This document shows, piece after piece, positions 49,143 to 62,264 of a DNA stretch of 64,000 nucleotides. The notes beneath the pieces were generated by a model. It ran no database searches. It was not told the origin of the DNA and saw only the letters and a program-made list of their open reading frames with translations. The DNA is from Artemia franciscana (Eukaryota > Arthropoda > Branchiopoda > Anostraca > Artemiidae), in the NCBI RefSeq assembly GCF_032884065.1, contig NC_088880.1, positions 26,598,715-26,662,714 of the forward strand, read 5' to 3'. Every line of letters begins with the position of its first letter. The stretch's first letter is position 1. The position numbers and the translations under genes were made by a program.

Positions 49143-50560
49143 AAACAGTTCGTGGTAACGAACTGTAGTAAGGAGTGACCCGGCTCAATAGTGACCGAAA
49201 CTATAAAGAATGAAATTTTGATACCAAATAGTTACATTAAAAGAATCGCATTTTAATGCTGATTTTAAATATATAAGTTTAATCAAGATCAGTTATACCC
49301 ATCAAAAGTTACGAGCCTGAGAAAATTTGCCTCATTTTAGAAAATAGGGGAAACACCCTCTAAAAGTCATACAATCTTAACGAAAATCACACCATCAGAT
49401 TCAGCGTATCAGAGAACCTTACTGTAGAAGTTTCGATCTCCTATCTACAAAAATGTGGAATTTCGTATTTTTTGCCAGAAGATAGATCACAGATGCCGGA
49501 TCAACATTCTGAGATAGCCATTTTATTCACCATAGTTGAAAGACCTAATAACTATGTCTTTAGGGACGACTTACTTCCCCGCAGTCCCAGTGGGAGGGGC
49601 TGCAAGTTCCAAACTTTGACCTGTGTTTGCATATAGTAATGGTTACTGGGAAGTGTTCAGACGTTTTTGGGGTGATTTTTTTGTTTAGGAGGAGATTTGA
49701 GGGGGGAAGTTACGTGGGAGGATATTTCCATGGAGAAACTTGTCATGGGGGAAGAGAATTTCAATGAAGGGGGCGCAGGATTATCTAGCATTATTTGAAA
49801 AAACAATGAAAAAATAAATATGAAAAGTTTTTTCTACTGAAAGTCAGGAGCAGCATTAAAACTTAAAACGAAAAAAAATATTACGCATATGAGGGGCTTA
49901 CCTTCGTTATACCTCACTCTTTACGCTAGCGTATTTTTAGTAATTTCAACTATTCATTCTACTGCCTTTGTGATTCAGAGGTCATTCTTAAGGAATTGGG
50001 ACAAAATCTATGCTTTAGTGTAAAGAGCGAGGTATCAACGAGGGTTGAAACCCCTCATATACGCAATAAAAACATACGAATATAGAAGGTCGTTACGTAA
50101 GTTAATTCGTAAGTTACGTATATTTATTACCAATGAAAACGTTTGTAAAAAATTAAAAGTTCTAGTTGCTTTTTTAAGTAATCAAAAACTTGGAGGGCAA
50201 CTAGGCCTCTTCCCTCGCTCCTTTTTTCTCAAAATCTTCCAATTAATTGTAATTAATGAATACGCAAATTTCGTTTTAATTATTTATGTGCGGAGAGCCA
50301 AGATCAAAACATGCATTAATTCAAAACTCCCAGAAATTAAATAAAAAACAAGTTTTTTAAACGAAAGTAAGGAGCAACATTAAAACTTAAAACGAACAGA
50401 AATTACTCCATATATGAAAGGGGCTTTTCCTCCTCAACGCCCCGCTCTTTACGCTAAAGTTTCTTACTGTTTTAAAAATAGAGTTAAAAGAAAGAGTCAA
50501 ACTTTAGCGTAAAGAGTAGGGCGTTGAGGAGGAAAAGCCCCTTTGATATACGGAGTTATT
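49143..50560 (+). mobile_element. Composite fold-back element, plus copy 1
   Basis: It starts with the terminal palindrome ACAGTTCGTGGTAACGAACT(GT) at 49145, then GTAAGGAGTGACCCGGCTCA, block A to about 49830, hairpin 1 (49840-50070), block B with TTACGTAAGTTAATTCGTAA, and hairpin 2 (about 50337-50557), whose right arm is cut off near GATATACGGAGTTATT. It starts directly after the large inverted repeat ends. Confidence 0.88.
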
Positions 50561-52171
50561 ATTGGGATTGTATAAAAATGATACAATACCCTATACGTTC
50601 CCACTTGGGCTAGCAAAGGGATCTCGAGATTTTCCAGAATTTTTTTTTTATTTTACAGAAAACATCTATTTTTTTCTAATCTCTGCAGAACGAAAAGAGC
50701 CCCCCCCCAACAAAGAAAATAAATGCGTGTTGTGTTCAGCTCTTTTTTCTGCTACTAAGATGATATCATTTGATAAAAGCATTGTTAAACAAGAAACAAA
50801 TAAAGTAAAATCAGATTCATTATCATTCGATTAAGATATGGATTAGACACATGCCTATGAAGATATCAGAGCCTTTCTCGGCCTTCAAACGTAAAAATTG
50901 ACTCTACTGCTTCGCATACATTTGGCTTCCTTCCAGATGAAAGCGTAAAAAGGCTGAAGAGACGAGGGTAAAAAATGTATTGTGTGACTGGAATGAAACA
51001 GTGAACCGACTTGTTGAGAATCATGTTAAATTGAAAGACATTTTTAATGACAATCTCGTATCCTGGAGCTGACTCATTAAATGACTATATTTCCATTTTT
51101 TTTTCGAAAGGCTTAAAGAAGTTCTTGTTTTTTGTTGAAAAGAGCAATGGGGAATATTCTATATTCCCCTCCCCTGTAGGCCCCTTCAAAAGTAAACTCT
51201 ACCAAGAATTATATAAAAAATCCTGTGTAGATCTCTGTGAAGACGTAATCTCCCAAATTTCAGTTCCTTTAACGTATTATCCAGAAAACCTATTGTTTTG
51301 GTTTTGCTCGTAAACGTCTCTTGGAATAATATATGACCTTATTAATTAGATCTTTGGTAGAAACCAATTCAAGCACCGCAAAGTAAAGCTAAGAGACCAT
51401 TATTAACGTCGGAAAAATAACTATAATTTAATAGCTACATACAGTACATCAATCTCACTTTTTTGAGTTTTCCAAATCTTGAAGATTACCAGTTTAACCA
51501 TTAATTCCGTAATAGTTTTTATGTGTCTTTAATACCACCTCAGAATCTTGTATACCGATGCAATGAAAGTCTAAGCGACATGTTAAATTTGGTTTAGAAG
51601 TGATATAGTGTAACGATCTGTGTATCTGGGGTTTATTTCGCTATAATATTGCAGGTTTCTTCTGAAAGAATTTGAAAACTACTTTAGGCAGTTTCCCGTT
51701 ACTGGGACGCCAGTACCAATAATTAGTATTTTGTGCTATCTTTTTATTTTTTGTACTTATGTTTTATTTTTCTCCGATATATGTTTTCTTGTAGTATTGC
51801 TGTTCCTTAATGTGTGTAGTATGTTTTCTAAAAAATTTTATTCGTTCTCCACGAATTGCTGGACAAGATATATACATTACCAATTTTGGTTTTACTTAGC
51901 AAGAAATATCTTCAGGGTAACCTCAATAGCACCGTAGGTGTGATGTGTCCTCATGTTATATTTTTTTCCTGCCTCTTCGGATGGAATGTCTGGTCATCTA
52001 AACTTGGATGAAAGGGATTGAAGGATGATCAGTATTTTTCCTGAGCCCTCGTATGCCCTCAGGTACGCCATCAATCATTCATGGCACCGGTAAAATATGA
52101 AATTGTCAGTTTGGTCAGAATGAATGAAAAATTAGAAAAAGAAATCCCGAGAGGAGATAACCCTTTTTGTG

Positions 52172-52244
<73 letters not shown>

Positions 52245-53924
52245 CCAATTCAGGACATAAAAAGGAGTCAACAGATGAATAAATCGAATTCAAGAATAAG
52301 AGACAGGGTGGTGAATGTGGTCCGTGGGTTTCATTTGCGTACCTTCCCCCGACTCCATTATTACTATTTGGCTATTTGTTTATATTTGACCCAACAGTAG
52401 CATAGAATTCTGATTTTATTTAAGATAGAGGGGCCTTCATTGACTGTCAACAATGCTTTGGCTAAAGATATAAATACCACTCTTTCTTTTAATAACTTTG
52501 TCAGTGGAAAACGCCTCTAATTAGCTGAAAGTGATGGCTTGTGATAACCGCGATCCTTCTGGTTTGAGGCTGGGCTTTTGGTATATTTTCTAATATCCTT
52601 CATAAATGCGCATACACATTGAAATTGCACAAGCCTACAAATACAAAATAACGATACAGGGGGTGGGGATATTTTTAAAACGACTTTGTTATGTATGGAT
52701 CAGTTTCCCAACCTGAGAGCTAAGAAGAATTGGGAATAATTATATTTCTAAATTTTAAACACTGGTAAAATATTTATTATCATGGAGAATCAGACATTAC
52801 GTTCATATTGGTTATTAAAAAAATAATTTTTGTTTTTCTTTATCAGTTTTGTTGAAACAGAAGGTAGGAGATTTGTTGATATTGTCGAGATATAAGAAAA
52901 ATCAAGTCAAAATTCTATTCTCTGTGATGTACACTAATTGGGGATGGGGGCAAGGGGGCATTGCCGTTATGATTTTGAAAAAATCTTATTTTGGTAGCCT
53001 GTTTACATTGACAACTACTTTTATGTGCTATTTTCTTCGAAAAATCGAAAAAAACAACAAAATTAACCCCAATAGATTTCGAAAATACATTTCCCCCCTC
53101 GACCTACATATGAATGAACACCCCTGTTCTCTGCATCCAAAAGTATTTTGATATTCAATCTCCTTTTCAGTTTTATTGTTTATCGTTCTTTCACGTTTTT
53201 TTTATACAATAGGTCTTTATGTTTCTATAAATATATATCATTTTCTTGCAATACTGGGTAACTCCGACAATCTTTTCTTATAACTACCTAACGTTTTTCT
53301 TCCTTCTAACACGTCTGTTTAGTTGCATTTTTTTTCGTCCTCGAATCCTTTCTTTTAGATTTCGTTATGTCTCCCTCTGAGAAAAATTTGTTAAAATAAT
53401 AAACAAGTTGAAAAAATATGTAACCGTTTGATACTAAAAATCTAACATTTATTGGTAGAAGCAGCAATTTACCTTCTCTTTCTGCTACAAAGATGTTATT
53501 GTGGCGATAGTATTATCCTAGTCCTTCATTAAAGACTAGATTTATATTAGTTTCTACTAACGTATGTTAAAATCAAAATTACAAAACAATGATGAAAAAC
53601 CGCAATTTTGTTATGTAAAAAACTGTAAAAGAAATAAATAAATAAGATTCAAATAAGTATAAGCTACTTCAACAAAACTATTTAAATATCATGAATTTAG
53701 GGCAGGGACCTACGCAGGAATTCTTTTGAGGGTGGAGGTGAATCCTTCAAATCCCTTATTCTATGAGAAGTATCAGAAAATTGCGTGGGAAATAATAAGA
53801 TTTCAAAGGGGGGCAGAACCGGAGGCCCCCTTCCTGCGTACGTGCCAACTTGAGTGATAATTTATGGCTAATTAAATCATAGTTTTAAAACATGTTAAAA
53901 TGAAATATGTATTAAAAATTTTAA
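50561..53924. other. No gene recognised
   Basis: Contains a (TA)n tract at 52174-52242. Several short open stretches (50562-50834, 51047-51313, 51731-51937, 52849-53151) have no recognisable domain and no matched splice sites. Confidence 0.5.
52174..52242. repeat. (TA)n microsatellite
   Basis: About 69 bp of uninterrupted TA. Confidence 0.97.
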
Positions 53925-55196
53925 TTGTTTTAAAAAGTAGAACTGTGGCAAAGAGTCAACTTTAGCGTAAAGAGCGAGGGATTGCGGAGGGGACAACCCA
54001 TTTCATATACGGAGTAATTTCTGTTCGTTTTAAGTTTTAATGTAACTCCTTACTTTCAGTTAAAAAAACTAGTTTTTTATTTATTTAATTTCTGAACGTT
54101 TTTGAATTAATGCATGTTTGATTTTGGCTCTCCGCACATAAGTTATTAAAATGAAATTTGCATATTAATTCTTTTTTTGGCTAAATGGATTTCTCTTAGT
54201 TTTGGTCAGACGATTTTGAGAAATAAGGGGTGGGGAAGGAGGCCTAGTTGCCCTGCAATTTTTCGGTTACTCAAAAAGGCAACTAGAACTTTTAATTTTT
54301 AACGAACGTTTTTATTAGTAAAAAATATACGTAACTTAAGAATCAACTTACGTAACGAACTTTTATATTCTTACATTTTTATTATGTATATTAGGGGGTT
54401 TGTCCCCTCGTTAATACCTCGCTCTTTACGCTAAATCTTAAGTTTTGTCCCAATTCTTTAAGAATGACCCCTGAATCAGAAAGGCTCTAGAATAAATAGT
54501 CGAAATAACTAAAAATACTTTAGCATAAAGAGCGAGGTATTTATCTCCTCCTAAATACCTCGCTCTTTATGCTAAAGCATCTTTAGAAGCCCTCATATGC
54601 GTAATAATTTCTGTTCGTTTTAAGTTTTAATGCTACTCCTTACATTCAGTTGAAAAACTTTTTCGTGTTTATTTTTTCATTGTTTTTTTTTTATAGTAAT
54701 GCTAGAAAATCCCGCGTCTTTTTCATTGAATTTCTCTTCCCCCATGACATATTCCTCCAAGGAAAAATCCTCCCACATAGCCCCCTCCCCTCAACCCCAC
54801 CTTAAACCAAAAAAAAATCCTCTGAAAACGTCTGTACGCTTCCCAATAACCATTACTGTAGGTAAAAGACTGGTCAAAGTTTGTAACTTGCAGCCTCTCC
54901 TCCAGGGACTGTGGGGGGTAAGTCATCCCCAAAGACATAGTTATTATGGTTTTCGACTATGCGGAACAAAATTGCTATCTCCAAAATTTTTTTCAGTTGA
55001 ATTTGGGAAAAAATGAGCATGGGAGGGGGCCTAGTTGCCCTCCAATTTTTTTGGTCACTTAAGAAGGGCACTAGAAATTTTCATTTCCGTTAGAATGAGC
55101 CCTCTTGCAACATTCTAGGACCACTTGGTCGATACGATGACCCCTGAGAAAAAAAAAAATAAACACGCACCCGTGATCGTTACTACGGACTGTTTG
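53925..55196 (-). mobile_element. Composite fold-back element, minus copy with deletions
   Basis: It begins inside hairpin module 2 (only the loop and right arm are present), continues through block B and hairpin 1 (about 54395-54640, with an extra duplicated ATACCTCGCTCTTTA.GCTAA) and block A. It then jumps from CACGCACCCGTGATCG directly to TTACTACGGACTGTTTGATA, so about 350 bp of block A next to the end is deleted relative to the 36 kb copy. Confidence 0.85.
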
Positions 55197-55779
55197 ATAA
55201 GACAAAATAAGATAAAAATATAAGACTTTAGAAATAAATTTGTGATATATATTTGCAAACTAGGGGTGGGGTGGGGATAAGTATTGCGGTTCTGTATGCC
55301 TAGTGTGATAGGTACAATTATCCTGCATATTACACAGTAAGAATTGTTTTCTAACTTCAAACTGTCCAAATACTATACCCCTCCCTAATGTGTAAACATA
55401 TAGCCAAATTATACATTTTGCATCTATTCTATCACTTCTATTTGTCATGCCTTCCGCTAAGCTGAAAGAAACTAACGAAAAAAGCGGTTCTAAAATGTGT
55501 CAATGAATGAACAACTTGAACGTTTATCATGCAAGTACAATCTAAACACTTATGTTGAGGTTATGTTCGAAAGAACAAGTAGATGGCTATTATGGATAAA
55601 CTTATTGGGAAAACAATATTGAATGGACAGGCAACTCCAAAAAAATTATTTCTCAATTTGTTTTCCTCCTATTTTCCTCATTTAGGTACTCTGAGTTTGA
55701 AAATCTGACTTGGCTTTTAATCTCACAAAAATGTATTACGCTTTTGAGTTACCGTAGCTAATTGAAATGTAAGTAGATT

Positions 55780-56370
55780 CGGTGCATTAAAATACTATTG
55801 TACGACTCAGCTTCGTCTGACTGTCTCAAAGACAAAGTGCGCATGACAAAATTCTCCCTTGGGACTGCCCATTATCAAGAACTATTGAGAATAGGTGGTT
55901 TAACTACGAAATTTGATTCAAAAGACAATGAAATTTTACGTTCTCTGAGTCGGCAAGTTTTTCAAGTATATCAGGTAGCACCACAGGGAGCTCCCAAGCT
56001 GTCAAATTGCTCAAGTGATTTTTCTTTTCAGTTGATTTTCAGATTTTCCCTAGTAGGTATGCTAGGACACTTTTAGGAAATGCCCTTTTCTGAACTTTAA
56101 AAAGAAAATTCTACTCTGCTTATTCGAAGAAACAAATTCATACTTTCTAATGATGTAAGTTTGATTAGAAATGAGTATCTTTATCCCCGGCACAAAAAGA
56201 GAAAAGCAAAACAGTTTTTCTAATATTTATGGGAAAGTTGGTGTCGGCTTTTACTTTTCTGTCATTTATTTGGATCCCTTATCCAAGCTTCACGAGTTAT
56301 GACAGGTCCGTCTTACTAATTTTAATAGTTTGGCCGCACAAAGTAAAAAAGTTTATAATGGTCTACATAG
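55780..56370 (+). repeat. Dispersed repeat family copy 3
   Basis: Contains GTCTCAAAGACAAAG, GGTGGTTTAACTACGAAATT, GTCGGCAAG, GGGAGCTCCCAAG, CAAATTGCTCAAGTGAT and TCATTTATTTGGATCCCTTA, in the same order as 10500-11130 and 29790-30330. Confidence 0.75.
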
Positions 56371-56498
56371 GGTGATCCTTTAAGGTATCCAATTTCCTGA
56401 AGAAGAAGTGGAAAATAATAAATAATGCAATGAGAAGAAGATGAGAAATTATACTAAAATCGTAAAAATCTCAAACTATGAGAGAGGGAGAGAGCTCT

Positions 56499-56500
<2 letters not shown>

Positions 56501-56570
<70 letters not shown>

Positions 56571-56593
56571 TATATATATATATCTATATATAT
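56501..56593. repeat. (TA)n microsatellite
   Basis: About 93 bp of TA with CA and CT interruptions, 55 bp left of a fold-back element copy. Confidence 0.97.
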
Positions 56594-56648
56594 GCAAAAC
56601 AGATAGCCCGATCTGTCGGTAGTCCAGTATGAAACAGTATGAGGTATG

Positions 56649-58310
56649 AAACAGTTCTTGGTAACGAACAGTAGTAAGGAGCGACCCAGCTCAATAGTAA
56701 CCGAAACTCTAAAAAACAGAATTTTGATACAAATAGTTACATCAAAAGAATCGCATTTTTAAGCTGATTTTAAATATATAAGTTTCATCAAGTTTGATCT
56801 TACCCATCAAAGTTAAGAGCCGGAGAAAATTACAACATCGGATTCAGTGTACCAGAGAATCCTACTGTAGAAGTTTCAAGCTCCTATCTACAAAAATATG
56901 GAATTTTGTATTTTTTGCCAGAAGACAGAGTTTTTTTGTTTGTTTTTTTTTCCCAGGGGTGATCGTTTCGACCCAGCGGTCTTGGAATGTCGCAAGAGGG
57001 CTCATTCTAAAGGAAATTAAAAGTTCTAGTTCCCTTTTTAAGTGACCAAAAAACTTGGAGGGCACCTAGGCCCCCTCCCACCCTATTTTTCCCAAAGTCA
57101 CCGGATCAACATTCTGAGATAGCCATTTTATTCAACGTGGCTGAAAAACCCAATAGCTATGTTTTTGGGACGACTTACTCCCCCACAGTTCCCGTGGGAG
57201 GGGTTGCAAGTTACTAACTTTGACCAGTGTTTACATATAGTAATGGTTATTGCGAAGTGTACATACGTTTTCAGGGGGATTTTTTTTGGTTGGGAGAAGG
57301 AGGGGTTCAAGGGAGGGGTTACATGAGGGGATCTTTCTATGAAGGAATTTGTCATGGGGGAAGAGAATTTCCATGAAGGGGGCCTAGGATTTTCTATCAT
57401 TATTTAAAAAAAAACAATGAAAAAATAAATATGGAAAAGTTTTTCAACTGACCGTATGGAGCAGTATTAAAACTTAAAGCAAACAGAAATTATTGCGCAT
57501 ATAGGGTTCACCTCCTCCTAATACCTCGCTCTTTACGCTAAAGTATTTTTAGTAATTTCGACTATTTTTTCTACGGCCTTTGTGATTCAGGGGTCATTCT
57601 TTGGGAATTGGGACAAAATTTAAGCTTCAGTGTAAAGAGTGAGGTGCTGACGAGGGGTAGACATAAACGTAATAAAAACATGCGAATATAGAAGTTCGTT
57701 ACGTAAGTTAATTCGTAAGTGATGTATATTTTTTACTAATAAAAATGTAAAAAAAATTAAAAGTAAGTAAAAAAAATTAAAATTAATTCGTAAAAAATTA
57801 AAAGTTCTAGTTGCCTTTTTAAGTAACCAAAAAATTGGAAGGCAACTAGGGCTCTTCCCCCCCCCCGCTCCTTTTTCTCAAAATCGTCGGAACAAAACTA
57901 TGAGAAAGCCATTTAGCCAAAAAAAAATATATACAAATTTGGTTTTAATTATTCATGTGCAGAGAGCCAAAATCAAAACATGTATTAATTCAAAAACGTT
58001 CAGAAATTAAATTAAAAAATAACAAACAAGTTTTTTAACTGAAAGTAAGGAGCGACATTGAAACTTAAAACGAACAGAAATTACTCCGTATATTGAAAGG
58101 GGCTTTTTCCTCCTCAAAGCCCAGGTCTTTACGCTAAAGTTTGACTTTTTCTCTCAACTGTGATTTCAAAACAGTAAAAACTTTAGCGTAAAGAGCGGGG
58201 CGTTGAGGAGGGAAACAGCCCCCTTTCATATACGGAGTAATTTCTGTTTGTTTTAAGTTTTGGTGTAGCTCCTTACTTTCAGTTAAAAATCTTGTTTTTT
58301 AAATTTAATC
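56649..58310 (+). mobile_element. Composite fold-back element, plus copy 2 (near full-length)
   Basis: Terminal palindrome variant ACAGTTCTTGGTAACGAACAG at 56651, GTAAGGAGCGACCCAGCTCA, block A, hairpin 1 (about 57430-57660), block B, and hairpin 2 with arms about 58013-58142 and 58178-58307. Here the arms are clearly imperfect (for example AAAGCCCAGGTCTTTACGCT against AGCGTAAAGAGCGGGGCGTT), unlike the 34.8 kb copy. Confidence 0.88.
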
Positions 58311-58439
58311 TTATAAAAGAACGAATAGAAAGCTATGATGGACAAATTTACTAGGAAGACGATTTTGAATGGATAAATACTACCAAACAATGCTGTTGCT
58401 CAAGTTTTCAATTCTCAATATTTCTTCTTTCGGGTTCTC

Positions 58440-58705
58440 AGATTTTCCAAGATGGCTATGGCACGTTCTACGGATGAAGGATAACAGATTGCCAGATTGT
58501 TGTTATAGGCCAACCATCTATGGCTAAACGGAAAGCAGGTGGACCTCGGTTGGGATGGGAGGACATCGTAAGGTAAGATTTAAGGGAAACTGGAACTTCC
58601 TGGGACGGTGTAAAGAGGGAGACTTGAATAGATTGGGATGGAGGAGGAGCGTGCGTAGCTATGCAGGCCTCAGGCGGCTTGGTGCCTCTGTGACTTGTTA
58701 GTAGC
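58440..58705 (+). mobile_element. RTE-like LINE 3' fragment
   Basis: It reads WLWHVLRMKD on the + strand, then AKRKAGGPRLGWEDI and, after breaks, a WRRSVRSYAGLRRLGAS-like tail and GTTAGTAGCAG. Same family as 12765-13150 and 27560-27965. It is 5'-truncated and begins about 130 bp right of the fold-back element. Confidence 0.82.
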
Positions 58706-60275
58706 AGAATTACCTCTCTCTTTTGAATAAGATTAATGCGTATCCTATTAATGGTGAAACTCTCCAGGATTTTGTTAATAGCTCATTTTCTCTATAATGA
58801 GCCATATAATGACTCATTATAATGAGCCATATAATGAAAATATGGCTTAAATAGTTTTTAAATGATACAATTGAATAAACGGAAATAAAAAAACAAAGAG
58901 TTTCAGTCAAGAAATTTTTCAAATTTCATATGTCGAGGATACACCTAACAAAAAATACCAATATGATGCAATTCAGGGCAAAGTAAGAACCCACCTATAT
59001 AATAGATAAGTATTTAATTAAAAAAAAAATGTTTATAGGAAACCCGTTGTTTTGATTCATAAACATACCAAAGTGTAAACAAACTAACAAGCCCTGCCTG
59101 TAGATTATTTGTTCCATAATTTGGGGACTATTTTGGTACTTTTCTTCTGGCGAAGCTAGGGCTTATACTCAATGACTTAATGACTCATTAAGAGGATAAG
59201 AAAAAAGATATCAAAGGGCGTTTTTAAAATGTTCCTGGAGCGAAATTACGATTTTCCAATATGGATTTTTTGTGTCTGTATTCATTTAAGAGATTCTGTT
59301 TTTTCATTGGTAGAAACTTAAATATTGATAATATATCATTTTTTGAGTAAGAGTTGCATTAGGGGAGTAAAAACTCACCTTTTTAGAAGAGTATCATTTT
59401 ACGCTTACAGTTGGATAGACAAATTCAATTAACGGGGGAGGTTTTATTCCTAAATCAGCATTTTAAAAGTTATAGTTTTGGTCAGTCTACCGTGTTTTGT
59501 CTAGTGGCTGGGGGAAGGGTGGTTAATTTGAATCCTTTTGTAGCTGTTTTTTGGGGGTGGGGGATGCAATACGACGTCAATTTTTTGCTTGAAGGGGGTC
59601 AAAAAACTGTCTACGATTGTTGTTCAAATTGAGAAGGGCTATAACATCCCCCTGTGTAGGATTTTAGAAAATATGGGATTTTAGGTCGGTCTGACATTAT
59701 TTTTGAACATTTTTTCAGGCAGATGAATCGAAATCATATTTAGCATTCCTGAATCAGCTTTAAGTGATGTTTTTTTCTCGCTTTACCGTTTTTTTTTCGA
59801 AAAGATAAGCTTTTGGCTACCAAGAGCTAAGGTTCTTTCTTTACTAGGTGCAACCATGATATTAATAGGCAAAGGAGACAATTTGAAATTTTTTCTCTTC
59901 ATATTTTCATCCAGTTTACTTGGGAGAGGGGGGGATGAGGGGTATAGGAAACTACATTTTGTGCTCGGAGAGGGGGGGAGTAATTTTACTCCAATTTTCA
60001 CAAAGATTACACACTACTGTGTTTTGTGCCCGTTTTCCAGCATATTCCACTGCTCGTAAAATAATGATATTAATAGCTAAAAAGACAGAAATTGTCGTTT
60101 TCGTCACATTTAAATCCAATTTGATTTTTATTTTCTTGTAAGTAGAGTGTCTCCTCCACTCTCAAGAAGACAAGAGTAGCTTTTTACAAAGTCTCATTCG
60201 CTCTCGCTTTGATCTACTGATCCTAATTAAATCAAGATCGGCAACTCCTGTGCCTCTAACTAAAAAGCCGGTGCT
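58706..60275. other. No gene recognised
   Basis: AT-rich, with small palindromic repeats of ATAATGAGCCATATAATGA at 58795-58840. Open stretches at 59411-59632 and 59856-60141 have no recognisable domain. Confidence 0.5.
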
Positions 60276-60297
60276 TCTCTCTCTCTCTCTCTCTCTC
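60276..60297. repeat. (CT)n short microsatellite
   Basis: About 11 CT units, 45 bp upstream of a candidate 5' exon. Confidence 0.9.
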
Positions 60298-60341
60298 ACT
60301 GCTTATTTGTCAGGTTGTTGCTGGAATGACTGGAAGAAGGT

Positions 60342-60448
60342 ATGGTCCTGGGTGATAACCAGGACGAGAGTAATGTGAGGGATGAGAATTGCCTAAAAGG
60401 GATGAGTGAGGTAAATGAGGAGTTGCATGATGCGGAATTAAATGAAAA
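60342..60448 (+). CDS. Candidate first coding exon of an unidentified gene
   Basis: A stretch with composition unlike the AT-rich flanks opens at ATG 60342 (purine at -3, G at +4) and encodes about 35 acidic residues beginning MVLGDNQDESNVRDENCLKG, ending at a good donor, GAAAA|GTAAGT, in phase 2. The frame is closed just upstream (TGA near 60325), so it could only be a first coding exon. A (CT)n tract lies in the presumed 5' UTR. I do not recognise the protein, and the rest of the gene would be at or beyond the right end. It could equally be a chance open frame. Confidence 0.3.
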
Positions 60449-62260
60449 GTAAGTTGTTTTTGTTCATGTAACTAACTTGGAATCAACTGAAATAGTTTTG
60501 AAGACCTAAATATATAATAATGGGGAACGGGTTTTCCAATTTTGAATATTACACTATCTGTATTTTGGGAGAGGGATGAAAACATTTCCTTTTTAGGTGC
60601 AATGGTACGACAAACCTAAGTCTAAGGTTTAATGGTTGAAATGGTGAGCTGCTACTGGGGACCCTAAAATCAACGTTCCCTAGATATATAGTGGCAACAG
60701 ACAATTTCATTTTAAAGGGTTTAAAGGCTCCAAAATAGGACGTTTTATTCCATTGTGTCTGCTTATTTGTTTGCGTATTTCTATCAGCTTTGTATGTGAC
60801 TACCAGCTTTGAAATATGCCAGCTACAATGTATAACACCAATTTTATAGGAATAAAAACTTTTTTGATGTGGTGCAGTCAAATCTCTAAATATTTTATCA
60901 GCACGCGTAAAATCATCAATAGAATTGTTTTAATAAATAGTTATTTATTAAATAACTATTTATATAATAAATTATTAACTATTAATAATAAATTATATTA
61001 TTTATTTATTATTACCCTGGAAAGTTATAAATAGGAGGAGGATGGTAAATTTTATTGAATTTTATTTAACCACGATTCCCTTAAAATATTTGTTCATATT
61101 GCGCCTCCCTTTCTTCTTATAAAGTTATGGGTGCACACAAAATTTTTAGCACTGAAAAAGTTCTTAGGACAAACCTTTAAAAACAAAGAAAAAAAACGAT
61201 TATTTTTTTTCAATTAGCTAGCTTTGAATGGACTGAAACAATTTTTTTTTCAAACCAATACTGTGTTATAATATACAACATTCGCTTCATATAAAAATTA
61301 AAAACTGAAAAATTATCAGTTCGTTATCATTTTCAGGCCTTTGAGATAATTGATTGTGTAACGAATTATTGCTTGTGGACGAAATGAACTAGTGTTAAGG
61401 TACGTGTTCCCTCCGAAACAAGGGATTTTACGAAAATCCTACATTTCTAACTTGCACAAAAAGAATGAAATGTCAGGCACTAGTTTAGGTTTATCCATCC
61501 ACTGAACAAGAATTATGATATCTCTTGAACTTTTTATAAGAGAAGATAACAAGCTTGCTTTAAAAATAGGAAATTGTTCTTCCTGAAAAATTACTGATAC
61601 GGCCTTTTGATAGACTGCATGCACATATTGGGTATGGGTTTAGTTGAATCATTCTAAGTATTTCTTGAATATTTTCACTTGTGTTTTTAACCGGTTTTCA
61701 AAGAATTTTCAATCTGAGATACCATGTACGCCAAATTAAAAAAAAATTAATTGATTGAATGAGTAGAGTTGATTGTGATCTATGGAATAACATCAAAATT
61801 GTCTATTTTCGTTGATATATGGAAACTGTGAGGCAACAGAAAAATAACAAACTGAAAAATTTGTCAGAGAACATAAACCTTAAGGAAATACAAAACAAAT
61901 ATAAATATAAATACAAAACAGGAGATAAATATTAACAGCAGAGTTGGAAATGAAAGTGGTGATGTTTTCTGTTTTACTTTAATTAACAACAGTGACGTCA
62001 ATCGGGGGAAGGAGTATGTGCCTCCTTTATGTCTGTCATCTTAGAATTAGGAAAAATTCCAGTTTTAGGGTATTTTCATTCGAAAACGCAATTTTTGGTA
62101 TTTATCGAAAAATATGAGGAAAAACAATAGATTTTGTGCCGCTTGATCCCCCCAAGAGATTTCGTGAATCGACTCCCATTGATTAATAAAAATCGGCTGT
62201 TTGAAGGAAGCTAATTTTGCGGTAAAAGAGATTATTAACCCTAAGTATATTATGTGTTAA
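60449..62260. other. No gene recognised
   Basis: AT-rich with TTTATTATTA-type runs at 60930-61010. If the 60342 exon is real this is intron. Confidence 0.45.
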
Positions 62261-62264
62261 AATA

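Noticed and set aside
51047..51313. 88-codon open frame with mixed composition.
   Set aside because: No family match, no clear splice sites, and the neighbouring sequence is stop-dense.
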